DNA of 64,000 bases from Lomentospora prolificans (taxonomy: Eukaryota; Ascomycota; Sordariomycetes; Microascales; Microascaceae): the NCBI GenBank assembly GCA_029532625.1, contig JARFXM010000009.1, positions 186,001-250,000 of the forward strand, written 5' to 3'. Below are positions 55,236 to 64,000 of the stretch, in pieces (position 1 is the first letter of the stretch; every line of letters starts with the position of its first letter). Both the position numbers and the translations under genes were made by a program. The notes under the pieces were generated by a model. The model was given only the letters and a program-made list of their open reading frames with translations. It had not been told where the DNA came from and did no database searches.

Positions 55236-56146
55236 TCACGCCTTCTTGGCGAAGAACGAGTCGAGCGTCTTCTGGTTTGAGTCGAACTTGGCGCTCCCGA
55301 TACCACCACCCGTCTTCTTCAGACTTGATAGATGGTCGACGTGGTTGATAGCCACGACTGTTAGCGTCAAGCCAGAAAGAATGCCATCGGGCGTATGACC
55401 CTCAGCAGGAGGAGATGAAGCATCTATTGGCTTGATCAAGCATTCACAGTACCCTGTATTGCGCCACGGCAGGTGCAATTTCGCTTGGCCAGGGGCATGG
55501 TCGATGGTAAGACCTTGGACAGATTGTCCATGGTCCATGAACATCATCAACAGAGCCGTGATCAAGTGATTGAGCAGGATGCCATGGGAAACCACGACAA
55601 CCGTTTTAACGCCGCCAGCCTCGGCCCTTGAGCGATGCTCTTGGATCATGGGTAGAAGATGGGTTTGGAGGAACCTCTTGGCTCTAGCCATCATCGAGTC
55701 CGACGTTTCCGGCCTATCTCTCGGCTGTTGGCTAGAAGCCAAGGGACCCAGTCTTCCAAACTTGACGCCTTCCAGAGAGCCAAAGTGCTTCTCCCGTAGA
55801 TCCCGCGATCGGACGACTTCCGAAACAGAAGGACTACCTGCTGTCAGGAAGCCTTCCCGGACAAACTCGGCGGTACGCCACGCCCTCTGCAGGTCCGACG
55901 TAAAAAAGACGGTCGCGCTCGCACCCTGCAGATCGGACCTCTCCGACAGATAGCTGGCCAGGGTCCTTGCCTGAAGGACTCCGTGAGAGGTAAGAGGCGA
56001 GTCTCGGGACCCGGCAATGTAGGGGCTGTTAGACGAGACATGGGCAAGAAAAAGGCAGTTGGGCGAGGAACAGCATACTAGAGACCAGCGACATTGTCTA
56101 CTGACTCGCCATGGCGGGCAAGCAGCAACCTGATGCCGCTATGCAT
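55236..56146 (-). CDS. Histidine phosphatase (phosphoglycerate-mutase family) with C-terminal PIP box
   Basis: Two exons (56079-56146 and 55236-56025) give 285 residues; the intron starts GTATGC and ends CTAACAG. The N-terminus GIRLLLARHGESVDNVAGLY carries the RHG phospho-acceptor motif. GSRDSPLTSHGVLQARTLA, FFTSDLQRAWRTAEF and DLREKHFGSLEG complete the N-terminal active-site parts. VKTVVVVSHGILLNHLITAL holds the second catalytic His. These branches dephosphorylate small molecules or proteins; the substrate is unknown. The last residues, SNQKTLDSFFAKKA, contain a perfect PCNA-interacting peptide (Q-x-x-L-x-x-F-F) flanked by lysines, as in FEN1. It lies convergent to EME1 and divergent from ATL1, within a DNA-repair neighbourhood. 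The fold assignment is firm; PCNA binding is inference from the motif. Confidence 0.85.
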
Positions 56147-56697
56147 TGGTCCAATCCAGCCCTTGAGAAAAACACGTCAATTCAGCGCATGGCACGGAAC
56201 ACGTAGGGAAATGTGTGTTGGGCCAGACAGAAGACGTAGCGCAGTGTGGGAAGAAGGTGGAAATTGGGGGGAGGAGAGACTATTTTTTGCTTCGAAGGGT
56301 TCGCCCGAAAATTTATTTAATACTTTCCGAGTTGGCAGTAACCGGATTTTTGGAACGGTCACGTGAAAGCGGACATTTCAACGTTCCAGGTGGGGCGGTG
56401 CTTCTTAGGTGCTTCTGTAAAAGAAGCTGGTCAGTTAGGACTCAGCATGCAGATATATTGATCCATTTCAATACTTGGATTTCTAATTCTTGTGAACCTG
56501 CTAGGAAGCAATGTTTGATAGACTATGACCGCACCGCATCGTGTTATGAGAACCGAGGCTACGGACCTGCTGGTGATCGATCAACATAAACCTAACCCGT
56601 TGACATAATTTCCCACATCCCTTGTTCCCAAGCCGCCAGCTCTCTTTAGATACCCTCTCCACCATTCACTTACATCATTTCTAAGAACACAATCAAC
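56147..56697. promoter_or_regulatory. Shared divergent promoter of the PIP-box phosphatase and ATL1 genes
   Basis: 551 bp between two divergent start codons, with no protein-like frame. A palindromic TCACGTGA is at 56359-56366, 213 bp from the phosphatase ATG and 332 bp from the ATL1 ATG. Confidence 0.55.
56359..56366. promoter_or_regulatory. TCACGTGA palindrome in the phosphatase/ATL1 promoter
   Basis: An 8-bp palindrome with a CACGTG core, a bHLH-type site. The same octamer recurs at 57722 before MRE11. Confidence 0.5.
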
Positions 56698-57425
56698 ATG
56701 CCGAGATCTGATGAAGCCCAGGCCTTCTTTGACGCAGTCTATGCCGCCATCCAGGAGGTCCCCTATGGGCGAGTAACAACTTATGGCCATATTGCTGCTC
56801 TCATTGGTACCCGTAAGCCTCATCTTTCTTCGTCGACTCTTCGGCCCTGGTGCATTAACACCTCTCTCTGTCTTTAGCGGAACGTCCACGACAGGTGGGT
56901 GTCTGCCTCAAGCATCTTCCAACAAACTCGGATCTCGAGTTTAATTCCGCCACCGTGCCCTGGCAACGGGTTATCAATTCAAAAGGCACGATTTCTCCGA
57001 GGTAGGTAGACGTACACTTTCGTTGTTCTTCCATTCGCCGTCCTTTTTGCTCAACTGCAGTCATCATCACGTACAATACTGGTAGTATATTGGGATTATG
57101 GGTCCACACCGATTATCTTTCACTTTTCATTCCCAGGAGAAATGGAGGGACCTATATGCCGGCACGATGGATCGTTCGTCGCCCTTTGTAGTTCCAATTC
57201 AAACCACTTGTCCTCATCTGACACACACCCTACAGATCCTATCCATCTGGCGCCCGATCCCAGGCAGAGGCCCTCCGGTCTGAAGGTGTCGAGGTCACAA
57301 CCTCCGCGCTGGGCGAACATTGCGTCGACCTCTCAAAGTACGGCTGGTTCCCTGCTGAACTGCCCTCGGAGAGTGCGGCAGCGGAGACCATCGAAGATTC
57401 TGCCGAGGCAACAGACTCTCAATAG
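56698..57425 (+). CDS. ATL1: Alkyltransferase-like DNA-damage protein ATL1
   Basis: Three exons (56698-56812, 56878-57001, 57236-57425) give 142 residues; phases agree. The first exon encodes MPRSDEAQAFFDAVYAAIQE and VPYGRVTTYGHIAALIGT, the DNA-binding domain of O6-methylguanine methyltransferases. The second gives RPRQVGVCLKHLP and VPWQRVINSKGTISPR. In true transferases the motif is P-C-H-R-V with an alkyl-accepting Cys; here it is P-W-Q-R-V, the ATL signature, so the protein should bind alkylated bases and flag them for nucleotide excision repair but not transfer alkyl groups. The third exon adds SYPSGARSQAEALRSEGVEV and GEHCVDLSKYGWFPAELPSE, then a short acidic tail. Intron 2 is long (234 nt), with a CTGAC branch just before the CTACAG acceptor. 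Confidence 0.85.
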
Positions 57426-57941
57426 TCACCACTTCACAAAAGACGTAATTTCAAGCAAGCCTTTGCTACGCAAGCTTTAAAGCGCTCTATGCTGGGTCTT
57501 GTTAGACTGCGCTGTTGCAGATAGTACTCTCAACCTATTCCGTATTGAGTACGGGCCCAATTATATAGGACTTGCTCATAATAGTGTTTTTAAACTAGAA
57601 AGAAAAAAACAAAACATTAAGCTGGTAGTTAATCACCTAGGGTTTCAAGTAAGCCGGTTCAAGTTTGAAAGATTCATGAGAATCAGCAGGAGCCTGCGAC
57701 GTTCAAGGTTCAGTTGTCGGATCACGTGAGTTCGGGTTCTGGTGGGCTGCCTAAACGCGTTAATAGACGCCGAACGCGCTGTTGCAAACGACCTGCCAAA
57801 AAGCCCATCGAGCTTGCTTCTAAGCCATCTACCGTCTTCGTTGTGGTAGGCATATCGCCTATTACCCTACTATAGCTCCAACGAAGGATCCGGAAGAGCG
57901 GTCGGGTTAGAACCCTCTCTCCTTCCCAGAGAAAAGCTGCC
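57426..57941. promoter_or_regulatory. ATL1 3' region and MRE11 promoter
   Basis: 516 bp, no gene. The left part is AT-rich, and TCACGTGA is at 57722-57729, 213 bp before the MRE11 start codon. Confidence 0.5.
57722..57729. promoter_or_regulatory. TCACGTGA palindrome upstream of MRE11
   Basis: Same octamer as at 56359, and at the same distance (213 bp) from the ATG of its gene as the 56359 copy is from the phosphatase ATG. Confidence 0.5.
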
Positions 57942-60356
57942 ATGCCTCGTCTAACGGGTTCGTTGTACCCCCACCATTCCTCTCCAGAGCTTGCGAAGCT
58001 AAAGTTCAGCTTTGTCTTTTAGAAGCCGACACCATTCGGATCCTAGTAGCGACCGATAATCATGTAGGGTATGAAGAGCGCGACCCAATCCGAAAGGATG
58101 ACAGCTGGAAAACCTTTGACGAGATCATGAATCTCGCCCGCATCCAAGATGTATGCCCCTCGGCGACCCTCAGTCCTATCCAACCCTCCTCTGCCAATTG
58201 AGGCTAACTGAAGGCTACTCTCCTAAAGGTCGACATGGTGCTCCTCGGCGGCGACCTCTTCCACGACAACAAACCCTCCCGAAAGTCCATGTACCAAGTC
58301 ATGCGCAGCCTCCGCAAGAACTGCCTCGGCCCCAAGCCCTGCGAGCTCGAGTTCCTCAGCGACGCCAACGAGATCTTCGAGGGCGCCTTCAACCACGTAA
58401 ACTACGAGGACCCCGATATCAACATCTCCATACCCGTTTTCTCCATCCACGGAAACCATGATGACCCCAGCGGCGAGGGCCACTTTTGCTCCCTTGACCT
58501 GCTCCAGGTCGCCGGGCTCGTCAACTACTTTGGACGCATCCCCGAAGCCGATAACATCGAGGCGAGACCGATCTTGCTGCAAAAGGGACAGACGAGGCTC
58601 GCCATGTACGGGCTGGGTAATGTGCGTGACGAGCGCATGTTTCGCACCTTTAGGGATCACAAGGTCAAGTGGTTCCGGCCAAATGTGGAGACCGCGGACT
58701 GGTTCAACCTGTTGACCGTCCATCAGAATCACCACGCGCATACGGCGACGTCATACCTGCCCGAGAACGTCCTCCCAGACTGGATGAACCTGATTGTCTG
58801 GGGTCACGAACACGAGTGCGAGATCGACCCCAAGCAAAACCCAGAGACGGGCTTCCATGTCATGCAGCCTGGTTCGTCCGTCGCAACCTCGCTGGTACCC
58901 GGCGAGGCCGTGCCCAAACACGTTGCGGTGGTCAGCATCACGGGCAAGGAATTCACTATCGACAAGCTTCGCCTAAAGAGCGTACGGCCCTTCGTTACGA
59001 GAGAACTTGTCCTTGCAAACGACAAGCGATTCAAGGGCCTCGAGACCAAGAAGGATAACCGACAAGAAGTCACACGGAGGCTGATGGACGTCGTGGAGGA
59101 GATGATTGAAGAGGCGAACACAGACTGGTACTCCATTCATGAAGACGTGGAAGATGCAGGAGAACCTCCCCTGCCTCTCGTGAGACTCAAGGTCGAGTAC
59201 ACCGCCGGCGAAGGCGGCAAATTCGACTGCGAAAACCCCCAGCGATTCTCCAACAGGTTCGTCGGCAAAGTAGCAAATACAAACGACGTCGTCTACTTTT
59301 ACCGGAAGAAATCAAGCAGCTCCAGTAAGCCCATCGCATCACCCTACGCATTCCCACCCAGCCCCAACCCCAAGCTAACCAAAAAACGCAGGACGCAACC
59401 ACGCGGCCGCAGAGCTACCAGAAGACGTCCTCGAGAATTTCGGCCCCGACAACATAAAAGTCGACCGCCTCGTCCACGAATTCCTCGCCGCCCAATCCCT
59501 CAAGATTCTCCCTCAAGCTCCCTTTGGCGACGCCGTCAACCAGTTCGTCACAAAGGACGACAAGCATGCCATGGAGACCTTTGTCAGCGAATCCCTGGCC
59601 GGGCAGGTCCGCCAGATGCTCGACCTCGACTCCGACGAAGAGGATCTCGAGAGCGCCATGGAGACGTACCGCGCCCGCCTCGAGGAGCAGTTCGCCTCCG
59701 GGAGCCTCAGGATCGGGTCCAGGAGGCTGAAGCCTAAGCCCGACTCCTGGGACTCGGATCTCGACGGCCACTGGGATCAGCAGCCTGATGCCTTTGAGGA
59801 CGTCGCCACGCAGGCTTCCACTGCCACATCCCGCGCTCCCGCTCGCGGTGGTAGGGCGCAGGCTCGGTCGGCCCGCGAAGACGACGACATGCTCGACGTT
59901 GACGATGATGACGAGCCTCCCGCGCGAAGCGCCCCCGCCCGCGGAAGAGCCGCAACCTCTCGCGCCACCAAAGCCACCACCACGCGTAAAGCTCCCGCAA
60001 AAAAGCCCACCGCCACCACCACCACCACGACGCGCGCGACCCGTGGCCGGAAACAGACGTCCCCTCCCTCCGACGACATCATGGAAGACGACGACGACGT
60101 AGTAGAACCCGCTGCCCCTCCCCCGACCCGCCACGCCGCGGCCGCTTCACAGAGGACGACGACGACCACGTCAACCAGAAGACAGCCCGCGCGTTCCGCC
60201 GCAGCAACCGGTGGTCGAGGCGGGAGGCAGACTAAGCTCAACTTTTCACAAGTGGGCACATCGCAGCAGAACGCTCTTGAGATTAGCGACGATGAAATCT
60301 CCGACGATCAAGCTTTTGAACCCGTTTCGAGGCCTACGAGGTCTAGGAGAAGATAA
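57942..60356 (+). CDS. MRE11: MRE11 double-strand-break repair nuclease
   Basis: Four exons (57942-57957, 58023-58150, 58229-59324, 59392-60356) give 734 residues. The 16-nt first exon encodes MPRLT; its donor, GTTCGT, is weak but joining to 58023 restores the family start TEADTIRILVATDNHVGY. Phosphoesterase motifs: ATDNHVGYEERDP (D-x-H), VLLGGDLFHDNKPS (GGDLFH), IPVFSIHGNHDDPSG (GNHD), LLTVHQNHHAH and VWGHEHECE. The capping and RAD50-binding regions follow (NFGPDNIKVDRLVHEFLAAQ, LSSKI-like helices). The C-terminus is long, acidic and Arg/Gly/Thr-rich, with a GRGGRQTKLNFSQV stretch and an end rich in Arg. In the MRN complex it nicks and resects DNA ends and activates Tel1/ATM. Retaining intron 3 would divert the C-terminus into a basic frame ending at 59737. 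Confidence 0.93.
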
Positions 60357-62817
60357 GGTGAGGGAGGCATGGTGATTAAGAGAGCACGGAGTGGTGTGGG
60401 CTTACGGGGGATGGGAGGAGGGCAGGGCATCATCTGGCGTTGAAAAAAATGTCCAAGTCGAGAATCATCAGTAGGCCAACTTGTTATTGATTCCGGAGAG
60501 AATATTATGAATTTATACCCCCAATTTACAAAGTTGCTCACTCTTCCTGTCCTTCACTTCCATTGCTTTTGAAACAGGTTTCGAGGTCAAAACCAAACCT
60601 TTTAAAAAAAAACACGATAAAATTAAGCACCTAATTCCAACATGAGCTATCTACGGCTCTCTGTTGGGAGCCCAACAACCCGACTATCTCTTCGCCACCC
60701 AATCCTTCATATCCTTCCAAATTAAAAAAGAAAACCTTGGCCAGTTTGATCCGCTACGCAAGAAAGGCTCGCGGAACATAGGCCACGCTCCTCCCCCCGC
60801 AGGAACACGAATGCCACCTCGAAGCGTCTGAATCGCGTGCACCCTTCTCATCCCCATCCATGTTCTACACGTAGCATACCATTCGTCCCTACATCAAGTC
60901 ATATCCCATCTGTCGTGCCTGTCGTTGGACTTATCCTTTTTCCTTCTTTTTTTGTGATTCGGCTTTCCCATTCCCAAAAAATGAAAGCTCGTGCAGCGAG
61001 ATCGAAAAACAACCGAAAGAGAGACAAAAACATAAGGCGAGTATAAGCAAGGTAAAATGAGTATTGGCGGGGTCAAGAGCACGGCTAGCTACTACTACCG
61101 TCTGCGCAGGTCAACGAACAAAGTGCACAGGACGGGTCGGGGAAGCAGCGGTGAGAACAAGAAATCGATCCTGCGAAACAAGTCGAGAACATTTGATACA
61201 CGCATCGCGGCAATACCGCCAAAGAAACACACGGACAGAAACTGCAGGTACAAAAGCATTGTTTGGAGATGGTGTTCAACGAAACACGCGCGTGAAAAGC
61301 AGACTCAAAACAAAAGCCAAACGCAACTAGTATATGCTATCCGATAACGCCTCAGAATCAAGTGCATGGTTCAACTACCCTCTCACCTCCTGCCGCTCCT
61401 AACGAACAGGACCCCCACCCACACAACTGTTCACTGTTCAAACAAATGCAAATGCTCCCTAGTAAGAATCTCTCCTCCCCTACTGTATCGAAGTAAGACT
61501 TGCGCTGAAGCAGGGGGAGCTGGTGGGGAAAGTACAATCCAAACATGATTAAACGATGTCAGTGCGGCAGGTCAACTCGAACCGTGACAAGAGAACCACC
61601 ACATGGATTCCCATCCATGCTAATAAAAAGACAAGAAAAAGAAAGACGAACCATTAAGAAGCACGAGAGCAAGAACCAAACTTTTCTAACGCGGGGATAC
61701 CCATCCAACTATCCCCGTCAATGAGATGGAATCGTTCGGGAAAGAAATAAAAATAAAGATAAAAAACAAAAGCAGCAGCAGCAGCAGCACCTTCAACAAC
61801 ACTTCGTCTATCGTGATTAACCACGTGCAACCCAGAGCGGCCCCGTATCCCAAAAAGCCAACTCGTCTCTGGAAGAAAGTAGAACAGAAAAAAAAAACCA
61901 TGATCCAGATACGCGTCGGCGGGTGGCGGGCTCGGGTATGTCCGGCTACCGAAAAGCGAGATAGGTCGGGAACCCAGATCTAGGGCGTTGTATTAGGGGA
62001 TGAGAAAGGGAGTCGTTCGTCATGTTTTGTACAAACAAGAACTGGATCGTTGTTCATTTCTTCGAGGTGGTATTTCGTCAATCTGAGATCACCCCGTTGT
62101 TTAATAGGCCGAGACAGCTGTCTAGACATAACATCGTAACTGCATGAATATTCATAATATGATAGACGTCGTTACCTCTCCTCCCCGCAAATGTCCACGC
62201 TTGGCACACCAAGCCGTAAGGACTTGCAAGTCAGAGAAGTGGGGGGGAAATGGAGGGGGAGTCGTGAGTAAGTCGTTACAAGCAATGGTCGCCCATCGTA
62301 GGTGTAGTGTAACTCTTGAAAGCGTCGCATGTCATCGTTTCTTTTGCTTTCTCTCTCTCTCTCTCTGTGGGAGGCGTGCGTGCATTGATCATTGTCGTAA
62401 CTTTCATGGGAGGCGAGCATCAGCCTCCCGGCGGCCAAGTGGATGGCGCGGGAATCGTCGCTAGGTTGGAATACACAATTAAAAGGACCGGACGTGTCGA
62501 AAGGAAAGGGAACGGATATTTCGCATATTCCCAAGACACATTGCCGAACAGAGCGGGTGGTATCGAAACAGCGATGCAGGTGAAGTCATGCTGCGGATAA
62601 CCATCCTACGTTCGCGGAAGCAGCAGTTGAACGGCGGCGTCGCATCCAAGGCGCGAGCAGGACTTGGGCCGCCGCCGGCCGCCCCTCAACAAGTTTGCGT
62701 CAAATTTAATGGAACCTCGAAACGTTGGAGCTGGTTCCGGTTCGAGTTCCGTCGTCCGAGGAGTCTGAGAAAACAACGACACCCAACCCGTGAGCAACAA
62801 AAAACTTTGCGATCGAG
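60357..62817. other. Gene-free region with MRE11 and R3H-gene 3' ends
   Basis: 2.46 kb without a convincing gene. The MRE11 and R3H-domain genes converge into it, so it holds both 3' UTRs. A CAG-type trinucleotide run is at 61771-61789 and a CT run at 62346-62366. Frames here are short and lack domains. Confidence 0.5.
61771..61789. repeat. Trinucleotide (AGC)n run
   Basis: Six AGC units plus one base in AT-rich intergenic DNA, likely within or past the 3' UTR of the flanking genes. Confidence 0.85.
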
Positions 62818-64000
62818 TTACTGATCGATCAAGTCGCTCGGGACGAACTCACCACTTCCCCTCTGCATGTGACCGTTGACGCGGTTGCGACCCGAGAATC
62901 CCGAAGCCGATTCCCACTCCGGCCCCCTGGGCTGCCTTTCGGGGGCGGTACGGTTCGACGATCCGTTTGCGCTCGGTCGGTGGCTGCCGATGGCGCCGGG
63001 CGCGCTGCGGTTCTGGGAAGAGGCCGAGCTGGATTCGAAGGAGCCGAGGTTCAGGCTGCTCAGGGTAGTCGCGAGAACTGTAGCCTCGTTCGAGGAGCCT
63101 TGGCTGCCAGCAGTACCTAGAGAGCTTGATGTTAGAGTGGGAGATGCGAGGAAACCAGCCTGGTGGAGGCTACCTGTGTATTCACCAAGACGTGCCAACG
63201 AAGAAGTTGGCAAGCCACCGATTCCGGTGGCGGGGTTGAGGTAGCTCGAGGACGAGTGCGACGGGCTGGGGCTGAAGGATCTAAGGTCCGCGAAACTCTT
63301 GGCCGTCCTAAGGTTGTTGGGTAGAACGGCGCCGTCGGGGCTACCGGGAAGCTCAAGGGTAGGACCTTGCCGCCCAATGGCGTGAGGGTAACCACCGGCA
63401 CCGCCTCGCGGGTCTCGATCGGCTGCGAAGTCGAAAGTGGCAGCACGGCTAAGGCCGCGGCGGTGCAGGTCAAGGCCGACAGAGGTGCCCGTATGGGACT
63501 GGGCCGTTGGAGAGGGCACATGGGGCTTGATAACCTGAATCTGCCTTGAATCCGCGTCGCCGACAGAGCGATGCTCCAGTCCCATGTAGTGCGCGAGAAT
63601 GTGGATTTGACGACGTTCTTCAGGGCTAACGCTTGATGGGTAAATGAGAATCTCTCGACTTTCGTCACGTTGGAAGATGGTCAACTCCGTGTAGTACTGC
63701 AGGGTAATGGGGTCGTTCAAATCAAGATCCCCTGGAAACAACGCGTGATTAGTCGCCGGTTTGTCAACTCTTGATGGCCCAGGGCGGCGGTCATAGGATA
63801 GACCAGTTCCTGGAGTCTTAGAAGCGCGTAGCGTAATAGACTTACTCAGATGAGTATGCCTGGGCTGTTGTTGGTTATTGGACATACTGGTAAGGGTTTG
63901 AAGCGAAGGTTGCTGGTGGAGAACGGGGCCGCGATGTTGCTCCTCTAACTGGCCGCGGCGCTCCCTCTTCTCCCGCTCGATACGCTCCCGCTCAGCCTCG
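62818..64000 (-). CDS. R3H-domain RNA/ssDNA-binding protein, 3' part
   Basis: The gene enters from beyond the window end. Exons are 63846 to >64000, 63174-63731 and 62818-63116. Both introns have canonical GT..AG ends and are multiples of three, so unspliced reading stays open; branch-like GACTAAT and CTCTAAC sites support splicing. The edge encodes a charged helix (EAERERIEREKRERRGQLEE). After the first junction comes DLDLNDPITLQYYTELTIFQ, then SPEERRQIHILAHYMGLEHR, an R3H domain with the R-x-x-x-H core (R-R-Q-I-H), which binds single-stranded nucleic acid. The rest is a Ser/Gly-rich low-complexity tail (SPSPSHSSSSYLNPATGIGG and similar) to the stop at 62818-62820. Fungal R3H proteins with SUZ-like regions are thought to act in mRNA control; the start and any upstream domains are not visible. 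Confidence 0.8.
   Translation of the reverse strand, partial: EAERERIEREKRERRGQLEEQHRGPVLHQQPSLQTLTSMSNNQQQPRHTHLSKSITLRASKTPGTGLSYDRRPGPSRVDKPATNHALFPGDLDLNDPITLQYYTELTIFQRDESREILIYPSSVSPEERRQIHILAHYMGLEHRSVGDADSRQIQVIKPHVPSPTAQSHTGTSVGLDLHRRGLSRAATFDFAADRDPRGGAGGYPHAIGRQGPTLELPGSPDGAVLPNNLRTAKSFADLRSFSPSPSHSSSSYLNPATGIGGLPTSSLARLGEYTGSLHQAGFLASPTLTSSSLGTAGSQGSSNEATVLATTLSSLNLGSFESSSASSQNRSAPGAIGSHRPSANGSSNRTAPERQPRGPEWESASGFSGRNRVNGHMQRGSGEFVPSDLIDQ

Noticed and set aside
58235..59737. MRE11 as a single 500-codon exon
   Set aside because: That frame lacks the N-terminal DNHVGY motif and runs through an intron with clear GTAAGC and CTAACC..GCAG signals, losing the conserved C-terminal part.
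60200..60260. Possible PIP box QTKLNFSQ in the MRE11 tail
   Set aside because: The aromatic pair at positions seven and eight is missing; only the phosphatase has a full match.
1..64000. tRNA, rRNA, CRISPR arrays or intact transposons
   Set aside because: No GGTTCGAATCC-type T-arm with matching acceptor stems, no regular spaced repeats, and no transposase or reverse-transcriptase motif was seen. A hand scan cannot exclude a tRNA; a covariance-model search would settle it.

Overview
The window is nuclear DNA of a filamentous ascomycete (Pezizomycotina, most likely a Sordariomycete). The reasons are GC-rich coding regions, short GT..AG introns with CTAAC or CTGAC branch sites, a HET-domain gene, an F-box remnant, a PalA pH-signalling gene, a fungal flotillin, and stretches of decayed sequence between genes. 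All coordinates and splice junctions were read by hand from the sequence.

Layout. 1-829 holds the 3' end of a membrane-protein gene. 830-6855 is a decayed zone with remnants on both strands, including an F-box gene with a TGG-to-TAG stop in RIP context. 6856-27267 is a gene-dense block: MCH1-like transporter, two-OB-fold protein, HAL2-like phosphatase, shattered NAD-dependent epimerase pseudogene, FSH1-type hydrolase, flotillin, a 4-kb gene-free stretch full of GCCAGC/GCTGGC words, a conserved protein of unknown role, palA/RIM20 and a SYLF-domain (LSB3/YSC84-like) protein. 27268-36288 is a second decayed zone. It holds a 78-residue one-pass membrane ORF and a GH55 glucanase remnant joined to the 3' part of a PLC-like phosphodiesterase gene. 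36289-45504 carries a HET-domain gene broken by one extra base and a 1,753-residue kinesin. 45505-52734 is gene-poor.

52735-60356 is the most striking part. EME1, a histidine phosphatase ending in a canonical PIP box (QKTLDSFF), the alkyltransferase-like protein ATL1 and MRE11 lie within 7.6 kb. EME1 and the phosphatase are convergent, the phosphatase and ATL1 are divergent, and ATL1 and MRE11 run in the same direction. A TCACGTGR element lies about 213-230 bp upstream of the EME1, phosphatase and MRE11 start codons. This suggests a co-regulated DNA-repair neighbourhood and makes the phosphatase a candidate new PCNA partner. The window ends inside an R3H-domain gene.

I saw no rRNA, tRNA, CRISPR array or intact transposon, although a hand scan for tRNAs is not decisive.
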